41,438 bases of DNA from Weeksellaceae bacterium TAE3-ERU29 (GCA_019218445.1 JAHUUM010000019.1:1-41438); one strand, 5' to 3'; positions 9,452 to 18,175 are shown, numbered from the stretch's first letter. The notes: a model not told the origin generated them from the letters alone. Program-made: numbers and translations.

Positions 9452-9655
9452 ATGAACCGAATTAAGGAAGTTTTAAAGGAGAAAGGAATATCACAAGCAT
9501 GGCTCGCTAAGCAAGTGGGGAAAAGCTATAATTCCATTAATGAATACGCCCGTAATGTAAGACAACCGAGTTTGGAAGACCTATACAAAATAGCAGAAAT
9601 CCTACAAGTAAATGTAAAAGATTTATTGGTAGATAACGACAATATAAAAGGGTAA
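9452..9655 (+). CDS. small XRE/Cro-type helix-turn-helix regulator
   Basis: The 67-residue protein is essentially a single HTH domain. SQAWLAKQVGKSYNSINEY gives the helix-turn-helix, and RQPSLEDLYKIAEILQVNVKDLLV is the usual second half of the XRE fold. I chose the ATG at 9452 (MNRIKEVL) because a TTG 30 bases upstream overlaps the -7 promoter element. It is 5 bases from mod and in the same operon, so it probably times or limits expression of the restriction-modification genes, like the C proteins of type II systems. That role is inference; it could also act elsewhere. Size and position fit a controller. Confidence 0.82.
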   Translation: MNRIKEVLKEKGISQAWLAKQVGKSYNSINEYARNVRQPSLEDLYKIAEILQVNVKDLLVDNDNIKG

Positions 9656-9660
9656 ACAAA

Positions 9661-11637
9661 ATGAGCAAAGAAAAAAGAATAACCGACGAAATAACTCCTC
9701 CGAATAAAGATTTAGAAATTCTTAAAAATAATTTCCCTCATTGCTTTGATAAAAATGGAGCGTTTGATTTTGATAAATTTAAAACTCAACTTTCTGAAAA
9801 TGAAATTAATTTCTCTAAAGAAAGTTACGGTATGGATTGGCTTGGAAAGTCTTATGCTCGTTTGTTGGCTACTGATGAGGCAACTACCTTATTGAAAGAA
9901 GACGAAAGCTTTAACCAAAAAGGAGAAAACATAAATTCCGGAAACTTACTCATAAAAGGGGACAATTTAGAAGTACTAAAGCACTTGAGCAATGCCTACT
10001 ATGAGAAAATTAAAATGATATACATAGACCCACCTTATAATACCGGTACAGATGGTTTTGTATATGAAGATGACCGAAAGTTCACTAAAGAGGAACTACA
10101 AGAATTAGCCGGAGTTAGTGAGGAAAAAGCGAAACGAATTTTAGCCTTTACCCAAAGTAAAAGTAACAGCCATTCTGCTTGGCTTACTTTTATGTATCCT
10201 CGTTTATATATTGCAAAACAATTATTAAAAGATGACGGTGTTATTTTTATTTCGATAGATGATAATGAAGTCGCTCAACTTAGAATTTTAATGGATGAAA
10301 TTTTTGGGGAAGAGAATTTTGTCAGTGAATTTATTTGGGAGAAAAAAAAGAAGCCATCCTTTTTACATAATAATGTTGGCAAACTATCTGAATATATAAT
10401 GTGCTATGTAAATAATTCAAATAAAACTTTTCCCTTTTCAATAGAAAAAACTACAAAAGGTAAAAAGTATCCTTTTAATAATGCAGGTAATTCTTTAGAG
10501 GAGCTAACTTTTCCACCTCAAACTGTTGAATTTTCAATAGAAGATTGTTCTATTAAACCACAAGATATGTCTGAAGGTAAAATTATTACAGAGTTACTTG
10601 ATGAACTTACTATTAAAGATGGTTTAAATGTAAATGAATTTAGACTTAAAGGAGAATGGAGGTATTCACAAACAACTTTAAATGAAATAATCAATAACAA
10701 AGAAAAGATTTCAATTAGTAAAATACCATTTAGACCAAACCACATAAAAGTTGGAGGTGAAATAAAAAAGATGAAAAATTCTTTTTCACCAACTCATTAT
10801 AAAATGGAAACAAATGAAGATGCAACTATGCAAATTGAATCGCTTTTTGGAATTAATCTTTTTAGCAACCCAAAACCTACGAAATTAATTAAAACAATTA
10901 TTAAAGCAATATCCTATAATGATCCAAAGTCCATCATCCTCGACTTCTTTGCGGGTTCCGGTACAACAGGAGATGCCATAATGCAACTCAATGCAGAAGA
11001 CGAAGGAAATAGAAAGTATATTTTAGTACAGTTACCCGAAAAAATCGACCCGAAGAAAAATAAAACGGCTTATGATTTTGTAAAGAATGAATTAAAAGTT
11101 GAAGAACCTACTATTTTTGAAATAACCAAAGAACGCCTTATAAGAGCCTCAAAGAAAATTCAAGAAGAAAATAAAGAAAGTAAAGAGCCAAAGGATTTAT
11201 CAAATCAAGATTTTGGATTTAAAATATTTGAAACGACTCCTATTTGGGAAGATTATAATTTTGAAGCAGAGGAATTAGGAGAACAAACCAAACTATTTGA
11301 TGAAAGTAAACTTACAGAGGAAGATATAAAAACACTGCTTATTACTTGGAAAACATACGATGGGATTCCACTTACACAAAGTTTAGAAACTATTAATTTA
11401 GACGGATATACCACCTATTACAATAACGGAAAACTATACTTAATGGATAAAGGATTTAAAACCAAAAATTTAACCACATTATTAGAAAAGATAGATAGTG
11501 ATTCTCATTTTAATCCGACTTCTATTATAGCATTTGGTTATCATTTCGAGAGTAAAAACCTGAGAGAAATTAGTGAAAACATAAAGTCTTATGCCAATAA
11601 GAAAAGTATTGATATTGACTTTATAACAAGGTATTAG
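9661..11637 (+). CDS. mod: type III restriction-modification methyltransferase (Mod)
   Basis: Mod methylates adenine on one strand of an asymmetric site and provides sequence recognition for the restriction complex. In this 658-residue protein the catalytic motif IV DPPYNTG (about residues 123-129) precedes the AdoMet-binding motif I FAGSGTTGDAI (about 430-440), the order of beta-class N6-adenine methyltransferases including type III Mod. Motif GDNLEVLKHL lies before DPPY. The block between the two motifs (about 230-420) is the expected target-recognition region and is more AT-rich than the flanks. An A8 run at 10342-10349 encodes E-K-K-K-K at the edge of that block. Mod ends 1 base before res. 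Specificity cannot be read from sequence alone. Confidence 0.95.
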   Translation: MSKEKRITDEITPPNKDLEILKNNFPHCFDKNGAFDFDKFKTQLSENEINFSKESYGMDWLGKSYARLLATDEATTLLKEDESFNQKGENINSGNLLIKGDNLEVLKHLSNAYYEKIKMIYIDPPYNTGTDGFVYEDDRKFTKEELQELAGVSEEKAKRILAFTQSKSNSHSAWLTFMYPRLYIAKQLLKDDGVIFISIDDNEVAQLRILMDEIFGEENFVSEFIWEKKKKPSFLHNNVGKLSEYIMCYVNNSNKTFPFSIEKTTKGKKYPFNNAGNSLEELTFPPQTVEFSIEDCSIKPQDMSEGKIITELLDELTIKDGLNVNEFRLKGEWRYSQTTLNEIINNKEKISISKIPFRPNHIKVGGEIKKMKNSFSPTHYKMETNEDATMQIESLFGINLFSNPKPTKLIKTIIKAISYNDPKSIILDFFAGSGTTGDAIMQLNAEDEGNRKYILVQLPEKIDPKKNKTAYDFVKNELKVEEPTIFEITKERLIRASKKIQEENKESKEPKDLSNQDFGFKIFETTPIWEDYNFEAEELGEQTKLFDESKLTEEDIKTLLITWKTYDGIPLTQSLETINLDGYTTYYNNGKLYLMDKGFKTKNLTTLLEKIDSDSHFNPTSIIAFGYHFESKNLREISENIKSYANKKSIDIDFITRY

Positions 11638-11638
11638 T

Positions 11639-14527
11639 ATGAAGAGAGGATTTAATTTTGAAAAGAACCTGCAACATCAAGTTCAGGCGGTAAATAGTAC
11701 GATTTCTGTTTTTGATGGATTAGAAATTATAAAACCTGAGGGAGTTGATAAACCATTTATCAATCCTGTATTAGATATATATAGTGCCGGCGAAACATGG
11801 TATTCTAAAAATATCATCAACATTCAATCAAAAAATAAAATTGAGTTAAAAACGAATCCTGACAGCAATATTATAGATATTATGATGGAAACAGGTACAG
11901 GGAAAACCTATACCTATACGAAGACCATTTTTGAACTCAATAAGAAATACGATATTTTTAAATTTATTGTTGTTGTTCCAACGCTTTCTATTAAAGCGGG
12001 GACAATAGATTTCTTAAAAAGTGAAAGTTCCAGAGAGCATTTTAAAGAACAATATGGAAAAACGATTCAGTTACATATTGTAGAGAGTAAAAAAGGAAAT
12101 AAAAATAAAAAGTCATATATGCCTCCTGCGGTAAATAGTTTTGTAAATGCAGGAGTTTATGAAAAGAACACGATTCAAGTAATGGTTATCAACGCCGGAA
12201 TGATTAACTCAAAAACAATGCAGGAGAGTTTTGACAGAGGTATTTTTGATAAGCATAGCATTCCCCTTGAAGCTATTTCAGCAGTTAAGCCCTTTCTGAT
12301 TATAGATGAGCCTCATAAGTTTTCAACAGGAAACAAAACTTGGCAAAATATCAAAAAAATGAAACCGCAATTTATTTTGCGTTATGGTGCTACTTTTGAA
12401 GAATATGAGAATTTAGTTTATACATTAACGGCGGTAGATTCGTTTAATCGCAATTTAGTAAAAGGAGTTATAGGACATATTACGGAATTTGAGAACGGAA
12501 AAAATGCGATTGTAAAACTCAATAATACAGATGGAAAAGAAGCTACTTTTGAATTATTGGAAAATGGTAAAAAACAAACGGTTAAGTTATCTAAAAAAGA
12601 AAGTTTGCAAAGAGTCCACTCGGCAATGGAGGGGTTATATATAGAAAATTTGAATAAAAGTAAAGTCGTTTTATCCAATGGGATAGAACTATCTAAAGGA
12701 GATAAACTCAATCCGTTTTCTTATGTAGAAAAGCTACAAGAAATAATGATTAAAAAGGCTATAAAAAGTCATTTTGAAATAGAAAAAGAGTTATTAACCA
12801 GAGAAGTAAGAATAAAACCCATCACCCTGTTTTTTATAGACAATATTGAAGAATATCGAAACGAGAATGGTTATCTAAAAACAACAGTAGAAAGTTTAAT
12901 TAAGACTGAAGTAGAAAATTTACTCAAAACAGAAAAAAACGAATTCTATAAAGCATATCTTGAAAAGACTTTACAAGATTTAAATCTAACTCATGCAGGT
13001 TATTTCTCAAAAGATAATTCCGATAAAGATGAGTTAATAGAAAAAGAAATCAATGAGATATTACATGATAAGCAAGCAATGCTTGATTTAGATAATCCTC
13101 GCCGATTTATTTTTTCAAAATGGACATTACGAGAAGGTTGGGATAATCCAAATGTTTTTCAAATATGTAAATTGAGAAGTAGTGGTAGCGATATTTCTAA
13201 ATTACAAGAAGTAGGTAGAGGTTTAAGGTTACCGGTGAATGAGTATGGTAATCGAGTAAAAGACGAACAATTTTTTCTAAACTATTTTGTAGATTTTACA
13301 GAAAGTGATTTTGTAGATAAATTAGTCAATGAAATTAATGAAAAATCAGGAGCTATTTCAATAGAAGTGATTCCTGAAAAGTTAAATGAAAGAATGATTA
13401 GTAAAATATGTGAACTCTACGAAACTACAGAAGAAGAATTATTGGATATTTTAGATGAAAATAATATAATTACGAGAACAAATAAGTTTAAAGAAGGAGG
13501 TTTTGATTTCATCAAAAAGAATTATCCTAATATATTTGAAGGAGTAGGTTCTAATAAGGTTAGAAAATCTACGGATAAGAAAAAACAGGTAAGTATAAGA
13601 ACCGAAAAGTATAGCGAACTGAAAGAATTGTGGGAAAAACTTAACGAAAAGGTAATTTTAGAATATAAATTTGATAAGGAAGATGAATTTAAAAATCTAT
13701 TTATTAGTTTTTTAAACAATAAAAAGGGTAACTTTTCTATTGAGGGAATAAAAGAACGAACTGCACAAATTGAAATAAAAGATAAAGTTGCAAATGTAAG
13801 AGAAGAACAAGCTATATATGGAAATGAATTAACCCCTATCTCGACTATGAAATATAGTTATTTCTTAAGAGAGTTAGCTCGTGTGTTAAATATTAATATA
13901 AAAACATTACATAGCTCATTTATTCAAGCTAATGTAGATATAAATCCATTCTTAAATAATACAACAATCCGTATCATTAAAAAAGATTTTGAAAATTACT
14001 TGATGTATAAAGCTTTTGATAAATTCAGTATTGAATATCAAAAGGTAAGTAATCAGATTCACCCAACAAAATTAACGGATGAAAAAGGAAATGTATTAAA
14101 AGATATATCTTCTTCTGATGTTGGTGTGCTTTATTCTGAGAGTAAAGTTGCCGACAGTTATTTATTAGATGAGATGTTTTACGATTCAGAATTGGAAAAA
14201 GAAAATATAGAGAAAAATTTAAAAGAAGTAGTTGTTTTCACTAAAATCCCTAAGAATTCAATTAAAATTCCGGTTGCAGGAGGGAAAAGTTACTCACCCG
14301 ATTTTGCATATGTTTTAGATTATGAAGACCGTTCAAAAAAACTCTATTTTATTGTAGAAACCAAAAATACAGATCAAGAAAGCCTAAGAAGTGAAGAACA
14401 ACAAAAAATAAAACATGCTGAACAATTTTTCGGAAACGCTGTAAAGATTAGATTTAAAAAACAATTTAGTAATCAAAAAATAGAAAATTTAATTAAAGAT
14501 ATAATTTCTGAGGAGCAACCCAAATAA
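11639..14527 (+). CDS. res: type III restriction endonuclease subunit (Res)
   Basis: Res is the ATP-dependent helicase-nuclease partner of Mod, cutting at a distance from unmethylated, oppositely oriented sites. The 962-residue protein carries the superfamily 2 helicase motifs. Walker A is METGTGKTYTY (about residue 83), motif II is IDEPHKF (about 222, DEPH form) and motif VI is QEVGRGLRLP (about 523). The C-terminal nuclease is visible as SPDFAYVLDYEDRSKKLYFIVETK (about 887-912), matching the PD...ExK arrangement. It begins 1 base after the mod stop and appears full length, so the system looks intact. No terminator with a U tract follows; the next feature is an IS-end remnant. Confidence 0.95.
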   Translation: MKRGFNFEKNLQHQVQAVNSTISVFDGLEIIKPEGVDKPFINPVLDIYSAGETWYSKNIINIQSKNKIELKTNPDSNIIDIMMETGTGKTYTYTKTIFELNKKYDIFKFIVVVPTLSIKAGTIDFLKSESSREHFKEQYGKTIQLHIVESKKGNKNKKSYMPPAVNSFVNAGVYEKNTIQVMVINAGMINSKTMQESFDRGIFDKHSIPLEAISAVKPFLIIDEPHKFSTGNKTWQNIKKMKPQFILRYGATFEEYENLVYTLTAVDSFNRNLVKGVIGHITEFENGKNAIVKLNNTDGKEATFELLENGKKQTVKLSKKESLQRVHSAMEGLYIENLNKSKVVLSNGIELSKGDKLNPFSYVEKLQEIMIKKAIKSHFEIEKELLTREVRIKPITLFFIDNIEEYRNENGYLKTTVESLIKTEVENLLKTEKNEFYKAYLEKTLQDLNLTHAGYFSKDNSDKDELIEKEINEILHDKQAMLDLDNPRRFIFSKWTLREGWDNPNVFQICKLRSSGSDISKLQEVGRGLRLPVNEYGNRVKDEQFFLNYFVDFTESDFVDKLVNEINEKSGAISIEVIPEKLNERMISKICELYETTEEELLDILDENNIITRTNKFKEGGFDFIKKNYPNIFEGVGSNKVRKSTDKKKQVSIRTEKYSELKELWEKLNEKVILEYKFDKEDEFKNLFISFLNNKKGNFSIEGIKERTAQIEIKDKVANVREEQAIYGNELTPISTMKYSYFLRELARVLNINIKTLHSSFIQANVDINPFLNNTTIRIIKKDFENYLMYKAFDKFSIEYQKVSNQIHPTKLTDEKGNVLKDISSSDVGVLYSESKVADSYLLDEMFYDSELEKENIEKNLKEVVVFTKIPKNSIKIPVAGGKSYSPDFAYVLDYEDRSKKLYFIVETKNTDQESLRSEEQQKIKHAEQFFGNAVKIRFKKQFSNQKIENLIKDIISEEQPK

Positions 14528-14653
14528 GATAAATATATTTAAGAAAAGTATTATATCTGTACCTTATTTGTACCATAACAAAATACTGATTTTTAGTAGT
14601 TATTTATAATCTGAAAACAAAAAGTACAAAAATTTAATTCAAAATGTACATTT

Positions 14654-14750
14654 GAGAGTATCTATTCCTGAAATAGCGTTACAGATCTTGAGATATAAAA
14701 TTAAATATATCCGAAAACCTCTAATGGTTTTTTAGGACAAGACAATCAGA
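14654..14750. mobile_element. short IS3-type remnant or MITE-like element with both ends
   Basis: TCCTGAAATAGCGTTACA at 14666-14683 matches 17 of 18 bases of the IS left end at 40823-40840, and TATCT lies just outside it in both copies. About 50 bases later, TTAGGACAAGACAATCAGA (14732-14750) resembles that left end in inverted orientation (AGGAC-AGACA core). Only about 100 bp lie between the outer edges and there is no transposase, so this is either an internally deleted IS or a non-autonomous derivative. It lies between res and the opposing aminotransferase gene; a weak hairpin AAAACC/GGTTTT (14714-14731) lies inside it. The rest of the 277-base gap shows no gene. Confidence 0.55.
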
Positions 14751-14804
14751 CTTTTTGGGAATGTCGAATTCAGATATTTTAAAATCAATTATACTCATTT
14801 TCTT

Positions 14805-15980
14805 TTAAATTTCTTCCAAACATTCAAGAATAATTTTACAACCTTTTTCTATTTCCTCTTTGGTAATTGTGAGAGGTGGAGTAATTCTCAAAAATTGAGT
14901 TTCGTATAACAGCCAAAATAGAATTAAACCTTTTTCCATTGCTTTTTTTGCAAGTTTCTGAACTTGTTGTTCATTTTCTAACTCAAGAGCCAGCATTAAA
15001 CCTTTACCCGGAAATGATTTAATTTTAGGGTGAACGAGTAATTTTCTAAACAAAGCCTCTTTCTCAGGAATTTGAGCAATTAAATCGGACTCGTGTAATT
15101 CCTTCATTGTGGCAAGAGCCGCAGTGGCAATTACAGGATTTCCGCCAAAAGTTGTGATATGTCCTAATTTTGGATTGGCTTGTAAAGTTTTCATGTGTTC
15201 TGCACTTGCCATAAAAGCTCCGATAGGTAAGCCACTTGCCATACCTTTTCCCATAACCAAAATATCAGGAACAAGGTCGAAATGCTCAAAGGCAAACCAT
15301 TTTCCGGTACGCCCGAAACCGGGTTGAATTTCATCTAAAATCAATAAAGCACCCACTTCTTCGCAACGCTCTTTTATTCTTTTTAGCCACCCGTTTTTAG
15401 GTTGAATAAATCCTGCTGCACCTTGTATAGTTTCTAAAATCACCCCGGCGGTTTTAGCTGTAATACGTTTTATATCTTCTTCATTATTAAATTGAATAAA
15501 CTGAACATCAGGTAATAGAGGTCTAAAAGCTCGTTTAAAATCTTCGTTTCCGCTGACGCTTAATGCTCCGTGTGTGTTACCATGATAAGCCATTCTTGCA
15601 GAAATAATCTCTTGTCTTCCCGTAACTCTTTTCGCTAATTTTAGAGAGGCATCAATAGCTTCCGCACCCGAATTTACCAAATACGTAACTTCTAAAGGAG
15701 AGGGAACAGTTTGTGCTAAAAGTTTACATAATTCAATGGGTTTTTCTTGGGCATATTCCCCGTAAACCATTACGTGTAAATGCTTGTTTACTTGCTCTAT
15801 AATGGCATTGTTTACTCTTGGGTGGCAATGTCCTAAAGTATTGGCAGAAACTCCCGCCTCGAAGTCTAAATAAGCCTTTCCGTCCTTTCCGTAAATATAA
15901 TTTCCTTTTGCATGAGAAACCTCAAACCCTGAGGCAAATGCAGTAGTTTGTGCTTGATATTTAAAAAAATCTTCTCTCAT
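14805..15980 (-). CDS. class III (acetylornithine/ornithine-type) aminotransferase
   Basis: This 391-residue PLP enzyme belongs to the acetylornithine, ornithine and 4-aminobutyrate aminotransferase group. It shows YLVNSGAEAIDASLKLAKRVTGR (cofactor phosphate site), LILDEIQPGFGRTGKWFAFEHF (the Asp that binds the PLP ring) and ILVMGKGMASGLPIGAF (the Schiff-base lysine). The end ITPPLTITKEEIEKGCKII is typical of the family. The precise substrate cannot be fixed from sequence. No arginine biosynthesis genes are adjacent, so the argD symbol is not assigned. It starts 1 base after the lipoprotein gene, making it last of a three-gene operon with the glycosyltransferase. Confidence 0.9.
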   Translation of the reverse strand: MREDFFKYQAQTTAFASGFEVSHAKGNYIYGKDGKAYLDFEAGVSANTLGHCHPRVNNAIIEQVNKHLHVMVYGEYAQEKPIELCKLLAQTVPSPLEVTYLVNSGAEAIDASLKLAKRVTGRQEIISARMAYHGNTHGALSVSGNEDFKRAFRPLLPDVQFIQFNNEEDIKRITAKTAGVILETIQGAAGFIQPKNGWLKRIKERCEEVGALLILDEIQPGFGRTGKWFAFEHFDLVPDILVMGKGMASGLPIGAFMASAEHMKTLQANPKLGHITTFGGNPVIATAALATMKELHESDLIAQIPEKEALFRKLLVHPKIKSFPGKGLMLALELENEQQVQKLAKKAMEKGLILFWLLYETQFLRITPPLTITKEEIEKGCKIILECLEEI

Positions 15981-15981
15981 T

Positions 15982-16332
15982 TTATCTGCTTAAAAAAAGA
16001 ATAACAGCACCAATTAATCCATAACTTCCAAAAGTTAAAGCGTCACTTCTGCCTCTGGAAAAAACACGATTTTTAACTTCGCTGATTTGATTTTGATTTA
16101 ATTTTATTTCCTTACGTTTATTTCCGTTTATGTGAGCAATTAGAGAATCTTGCTCCCATTTTACCGCTTTTATTTTAAATGTTTTCCCGTCGCTGTTAAT
16201 TTCATAACGATTGTCGGGTTGTATCATTTCTTTTATTCCCAAATTTTCTTCTCCCTTTTTAACTTCGGGAGCTCTGTAAACGTAACAACTCGTGAATAGT
16301 ATGAAAATACTTAGAAATAATAATTTTTTCAT
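15982..16332 (-). CDS. small lipoprotein of unknown function
   Basis: The 116-residue product starts with a lipoprotein signal (MKKLLFLSIFILFTSCYVY, lipidated Cys about residue 16). The middle is a short polar domain with a KTFKIKAVKWEQDSLIAHI stretch, and a hydrophobic segment (ALTFGSYGLIGAVILFLS) sits at the very C-terminus. It may thus be anchored at both ends. I recognise no named family. It is sandwiched with gaps of 3 and 1 bases between the glycosyltransferase and the aminotransferase, so it is certainly co-expressed with them. Confidence 0.75.
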   Translation of the reverse strand: MKKLLFLSIFILFTSCYVYRAPEVKKGEENLGIKEMIQPDNRYEINSDGKTFKIKAVKWEQDSLIAHINGNKRKEIKLNQNQISEVKNRVFSRGRSDALTFGSYGLIGAVILFLSR

Positions 16333-16335
16333 GTT

Positions 16336-17628
16336 TTATAGATTCAATAATTGAATAATTTTTTCTGCTGCTTTTTTGCGAGAATATTTTTCAATGCTAT
16401 CCTCGTTTATAGGCAAATCTAAGTTATTTTTAGTAAAAATCTTATATAAATTGTCAATATAAATTTCGATTTCTTTGGTATTGTTGCTCTCAATCAATTT
16501 GCCTGATTGTGTTTTATTAATGATTTTATTTATATCGCTGTCTTTTTTGCCAATACACAAAATTTGTCGTTTTGCAGCGAGATATTCAAAGAATTTACCC
16601 GGAATAATTCCTTTTTGGTTTGCTGTATCATTGATTAATAAAAGTAAAACCGAACTATTTAAAAGTTCCTGAATTGCCATTTTATGCTCCATATACGGAA
16701 TAAATTTCACTTGACTTTTTAAATATTCCAAATCATTAATTTCGTCTTTTACTTCTTTAGCAATATTCCCGATTAATTTTACTTCAAAAATATTTTTAAA
16801 TTGATTATTCTTACATTTTTCATTTAAACTTTGCCAAAAAAAAGACGGATTCCTATCCGAATTTAAAGAACCTACATAAGTGATTGTTAGTTTCTTATTC
16901 CCTGAATTTTTTGTAATAGATTTAAAATCATCATCATCAAAACCATTGTAAACCACTTCAATATTTCTTCCTGATTTTTCCTCAAAATCTTTTGCCCAAG
17001 AAGGTGAAACCGTAGTTACGATATCCGCTTTTTTCAGAACATTTTTTTCTAAACGTAAATGTTTCTTCAGAGCAAAAGAACTAAGCGGAAGTTGAGGAAA
17101 ATAGTCAATATCTGTCCAAGGGTCTCGGAAATCCGCCAACCATTTTAGATGAGGGAAACTTTCTTTAAGTCCCAAAGCAATTAAATGACAGCTGTGAGGT
17201 GGACCTGTACTTATAATCGCATCAAATTCATTTAAGTTTAATTGATTTTTAATTGATTTAATCGAAGGTGAAATCCAAAACATTCTAGCGTCTGGAATAA
17301 AGAAATTAGCCCGAATCCATAAAGAAATTTTAGACAAAAAAGACTGATTTTTCTTGGGTTCTATTTGTCCTTTTTGGTATTGATTATTTTTAGGATTAAT
17401 TTTTTTAGCCAAAGCATAAGGCTCCCATATTTTTCCCTGAATATGATTAATCTTTAATGAAATATCATTTTTTAAAGATTCATCATAAATCGGGTAGGAG
17501 GCATTTTGCGGAGAAAAAACAGTCAGTTCACATTTTTCTGCAATAAACTTACTCATTTTTAACCAACGCTGAACGCCCGCACCACCCACAGGAGGCCAAT
17601 AATAAGTAATTAATAAAACTTTTTTCAT
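16336..17628 (-). CDS. glycosyltransferase, GT4-like (GT-B fold)
   Basis: The 430-residue protein opens with MKKVLLITYYWPPVGGAGVQRWLKMSKFI, the glycine-rich acceptor-side loop of GT-B enzymes of the GT4 type. The second half contains the hinge VVYNGFDDDDF followed by LTITYVGSLNSDRNPSFFW, and GIIPGKFFEYLAAKRQILCIG, the donor-binding K-x-FEYLA motif. It probably adds a sugar to a cell-surface glycan or lipid carrier in the cytoplasm; donor and acceptor are unknown. No other polysaccharide genes are adjacent, so it is not part of a visible surface-glycan cluster. It heads a three-gene operon, with a candidate promoter at 17653-17681. Confidence 0.88.
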   Translation of the reverse strand: MKKVLLITYYWPPVGGAGVQRWLKMSKFIAEKCELTVFSPQNASYPIYDESLKNDISLKINHIQGKIWEPYALAKKINPKNNQYQKGQIEPKKNQSFLSKISLWIRANFFIPDARMFWISPSIKSIKNQLNLNEFDAIISTGPPHSCHLIALGLKESFPHLKWLADFRDPWTDIDYFPQLPLSSFALKKHLRLEKNVLKKADIVTTVSPSWAKDFEEKSGRNIEVVYNGFDDDDFKSITKNSGNKKLTITYVGSLNSDRNPSFFWQSLNEKCKNNQFKNIFEVKLIGNIAKEVKDEINDLEYLKSQVKFIPYMEHKMAIQELLNSSVLLLLINDTANQKGIIPGKFFEYLAAKRQILCIGKKDSDINKIINKTQSGKLIESNNTKEIEIYIDNLYKIFTKNNLDLPINEDSIEKYSRKKAAEKIIQLLNL

Positions 17629-17652
17629 TGTTTATTACATTAAAAACAGAAT

Positions 17653-17681
17653 CAAAATTAATTATTTTTTATCAACCTCAA
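17653..17681 (-). promoter_or_regulatory. candidate promoter of the glycosyltransferase operon
   Basis: On the minus strand TTG (17681-17679), an 18-base spacer and TAATTTTG (17660-17653) fit the Bacteroidota TTG-N17-23-TAnnTTTG pattern, with the start codon 24 bases further on. Confidence 0.45.
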
Positions 17682-17955
17682 CCGAAAAAACTCTTCTAAA
17701 AAACAATAATTTCATTTAAAGCATAAAATCTTTATTTTTCAAATTTGACAAATAATGAAGGTTCAAAAAACTTCATCAATGTCCAGGAATTAGTTTTTGT
17801 CAAAATAATAGAAAAGTACTGAAATAAAGTGGCTCAACAATTGAAACTTTTGTTCTGTGTTCTGCTACTTTAACAAGTGTTTTATTTTTATAAACTTAAC
17901 AATTTTTAAATGCAAAATTTACTCTTTTTTTTGATTTTTCTATATTTAAAACGAG
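17682..17955. other. stretch with no recognised gene
   Basis: Together with its flanking promoters this forms a 376-base gap between the divergent glycosyltransferase operon and the his leader. It is AT-rich. I see no credible ORF, tRNA or strong terminator, only a weak hairpin ATGAAG/CTTCAT near 17755-17780. Confidence 0.5.
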
Positions 17956-17991
17956 TTTGATTTTTAATACAAAAAATAATTTATATATTTG
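17956..17991 (+). promoter_or_regulatory. promoter of the histidine operon
   Basis: TTTG at 17956-17959 and TATATTTG at 17984-17991 match the Bacteroidota -33 and -7 elements. The 24-base spacing is slightly long. Transcription would start about 17998, only a few bases before the leader peptide ATG at 18005. Confidence 0.65.
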
Positions 17992-18004
17992 CATTATCAA
18001 AAGA

Positions 18005-18058
18005 ATGAAAAAAATAAATAACATATTACATCATCATTTTAACTTACTGTCCAAGTGA
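18005..18058 (+). CDS. hisL: histidine leader peptide of the his attenuator
   Basis: This short ORF encodes MKKINNILHHHFNLLSK, 17 residues with three consecutive histidine codons (CAT CAT CAT). It starts about 13 bases after the -7 element and ends 36 bases before a terminator hairpin, ahead of hisG. A peptide of this kind acts as a sensor: ribosomes stalling on the His codons when charged tRNA-His is scarce change the folding of the leader RNA. The ORF is too short to be credible on its own. The His triplet, the promoter, the terminator and the downstream operon together make the call strong. Confidence 0.85.
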   Translation: MKKINNILHHHFNLLSK

Positions 18059-18094
18059 GGAAGAATGATTTTGTATGAATTAAAACAAAATTTT

Positions 18095-18130
18095 AAATCT
18101 CGCTTGAGTAATATCAGCGAGATTTTTTTA
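18095..18130 (+). terminator. attenuator terminator of the his operon
   Basis: AAATCTCGC (18095-18103) pairs perfectly with GCGAGATTT (18117-18125) over 9 bp, with a 13-base loop and a T7 run from 18123. It lies between the leader peptide and hisG, so full-length transcription of the operon requires read-through. The loop segment 18106-18117 is also complementary to 18142-18153 downstream. Confidence 0.85.
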
Positions 18131-18175
18131 TTCTTTTCTTTCTGATATTACTCGGCAAAAACAACAAAACAGGGT

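Noticed and set aside
17629-18000. Small-RNA or tRNA gene in the longest gap
   Set aside because: No cloverleaf, no GC-rich core and no terminator apart from the his attenuator downstream were found.
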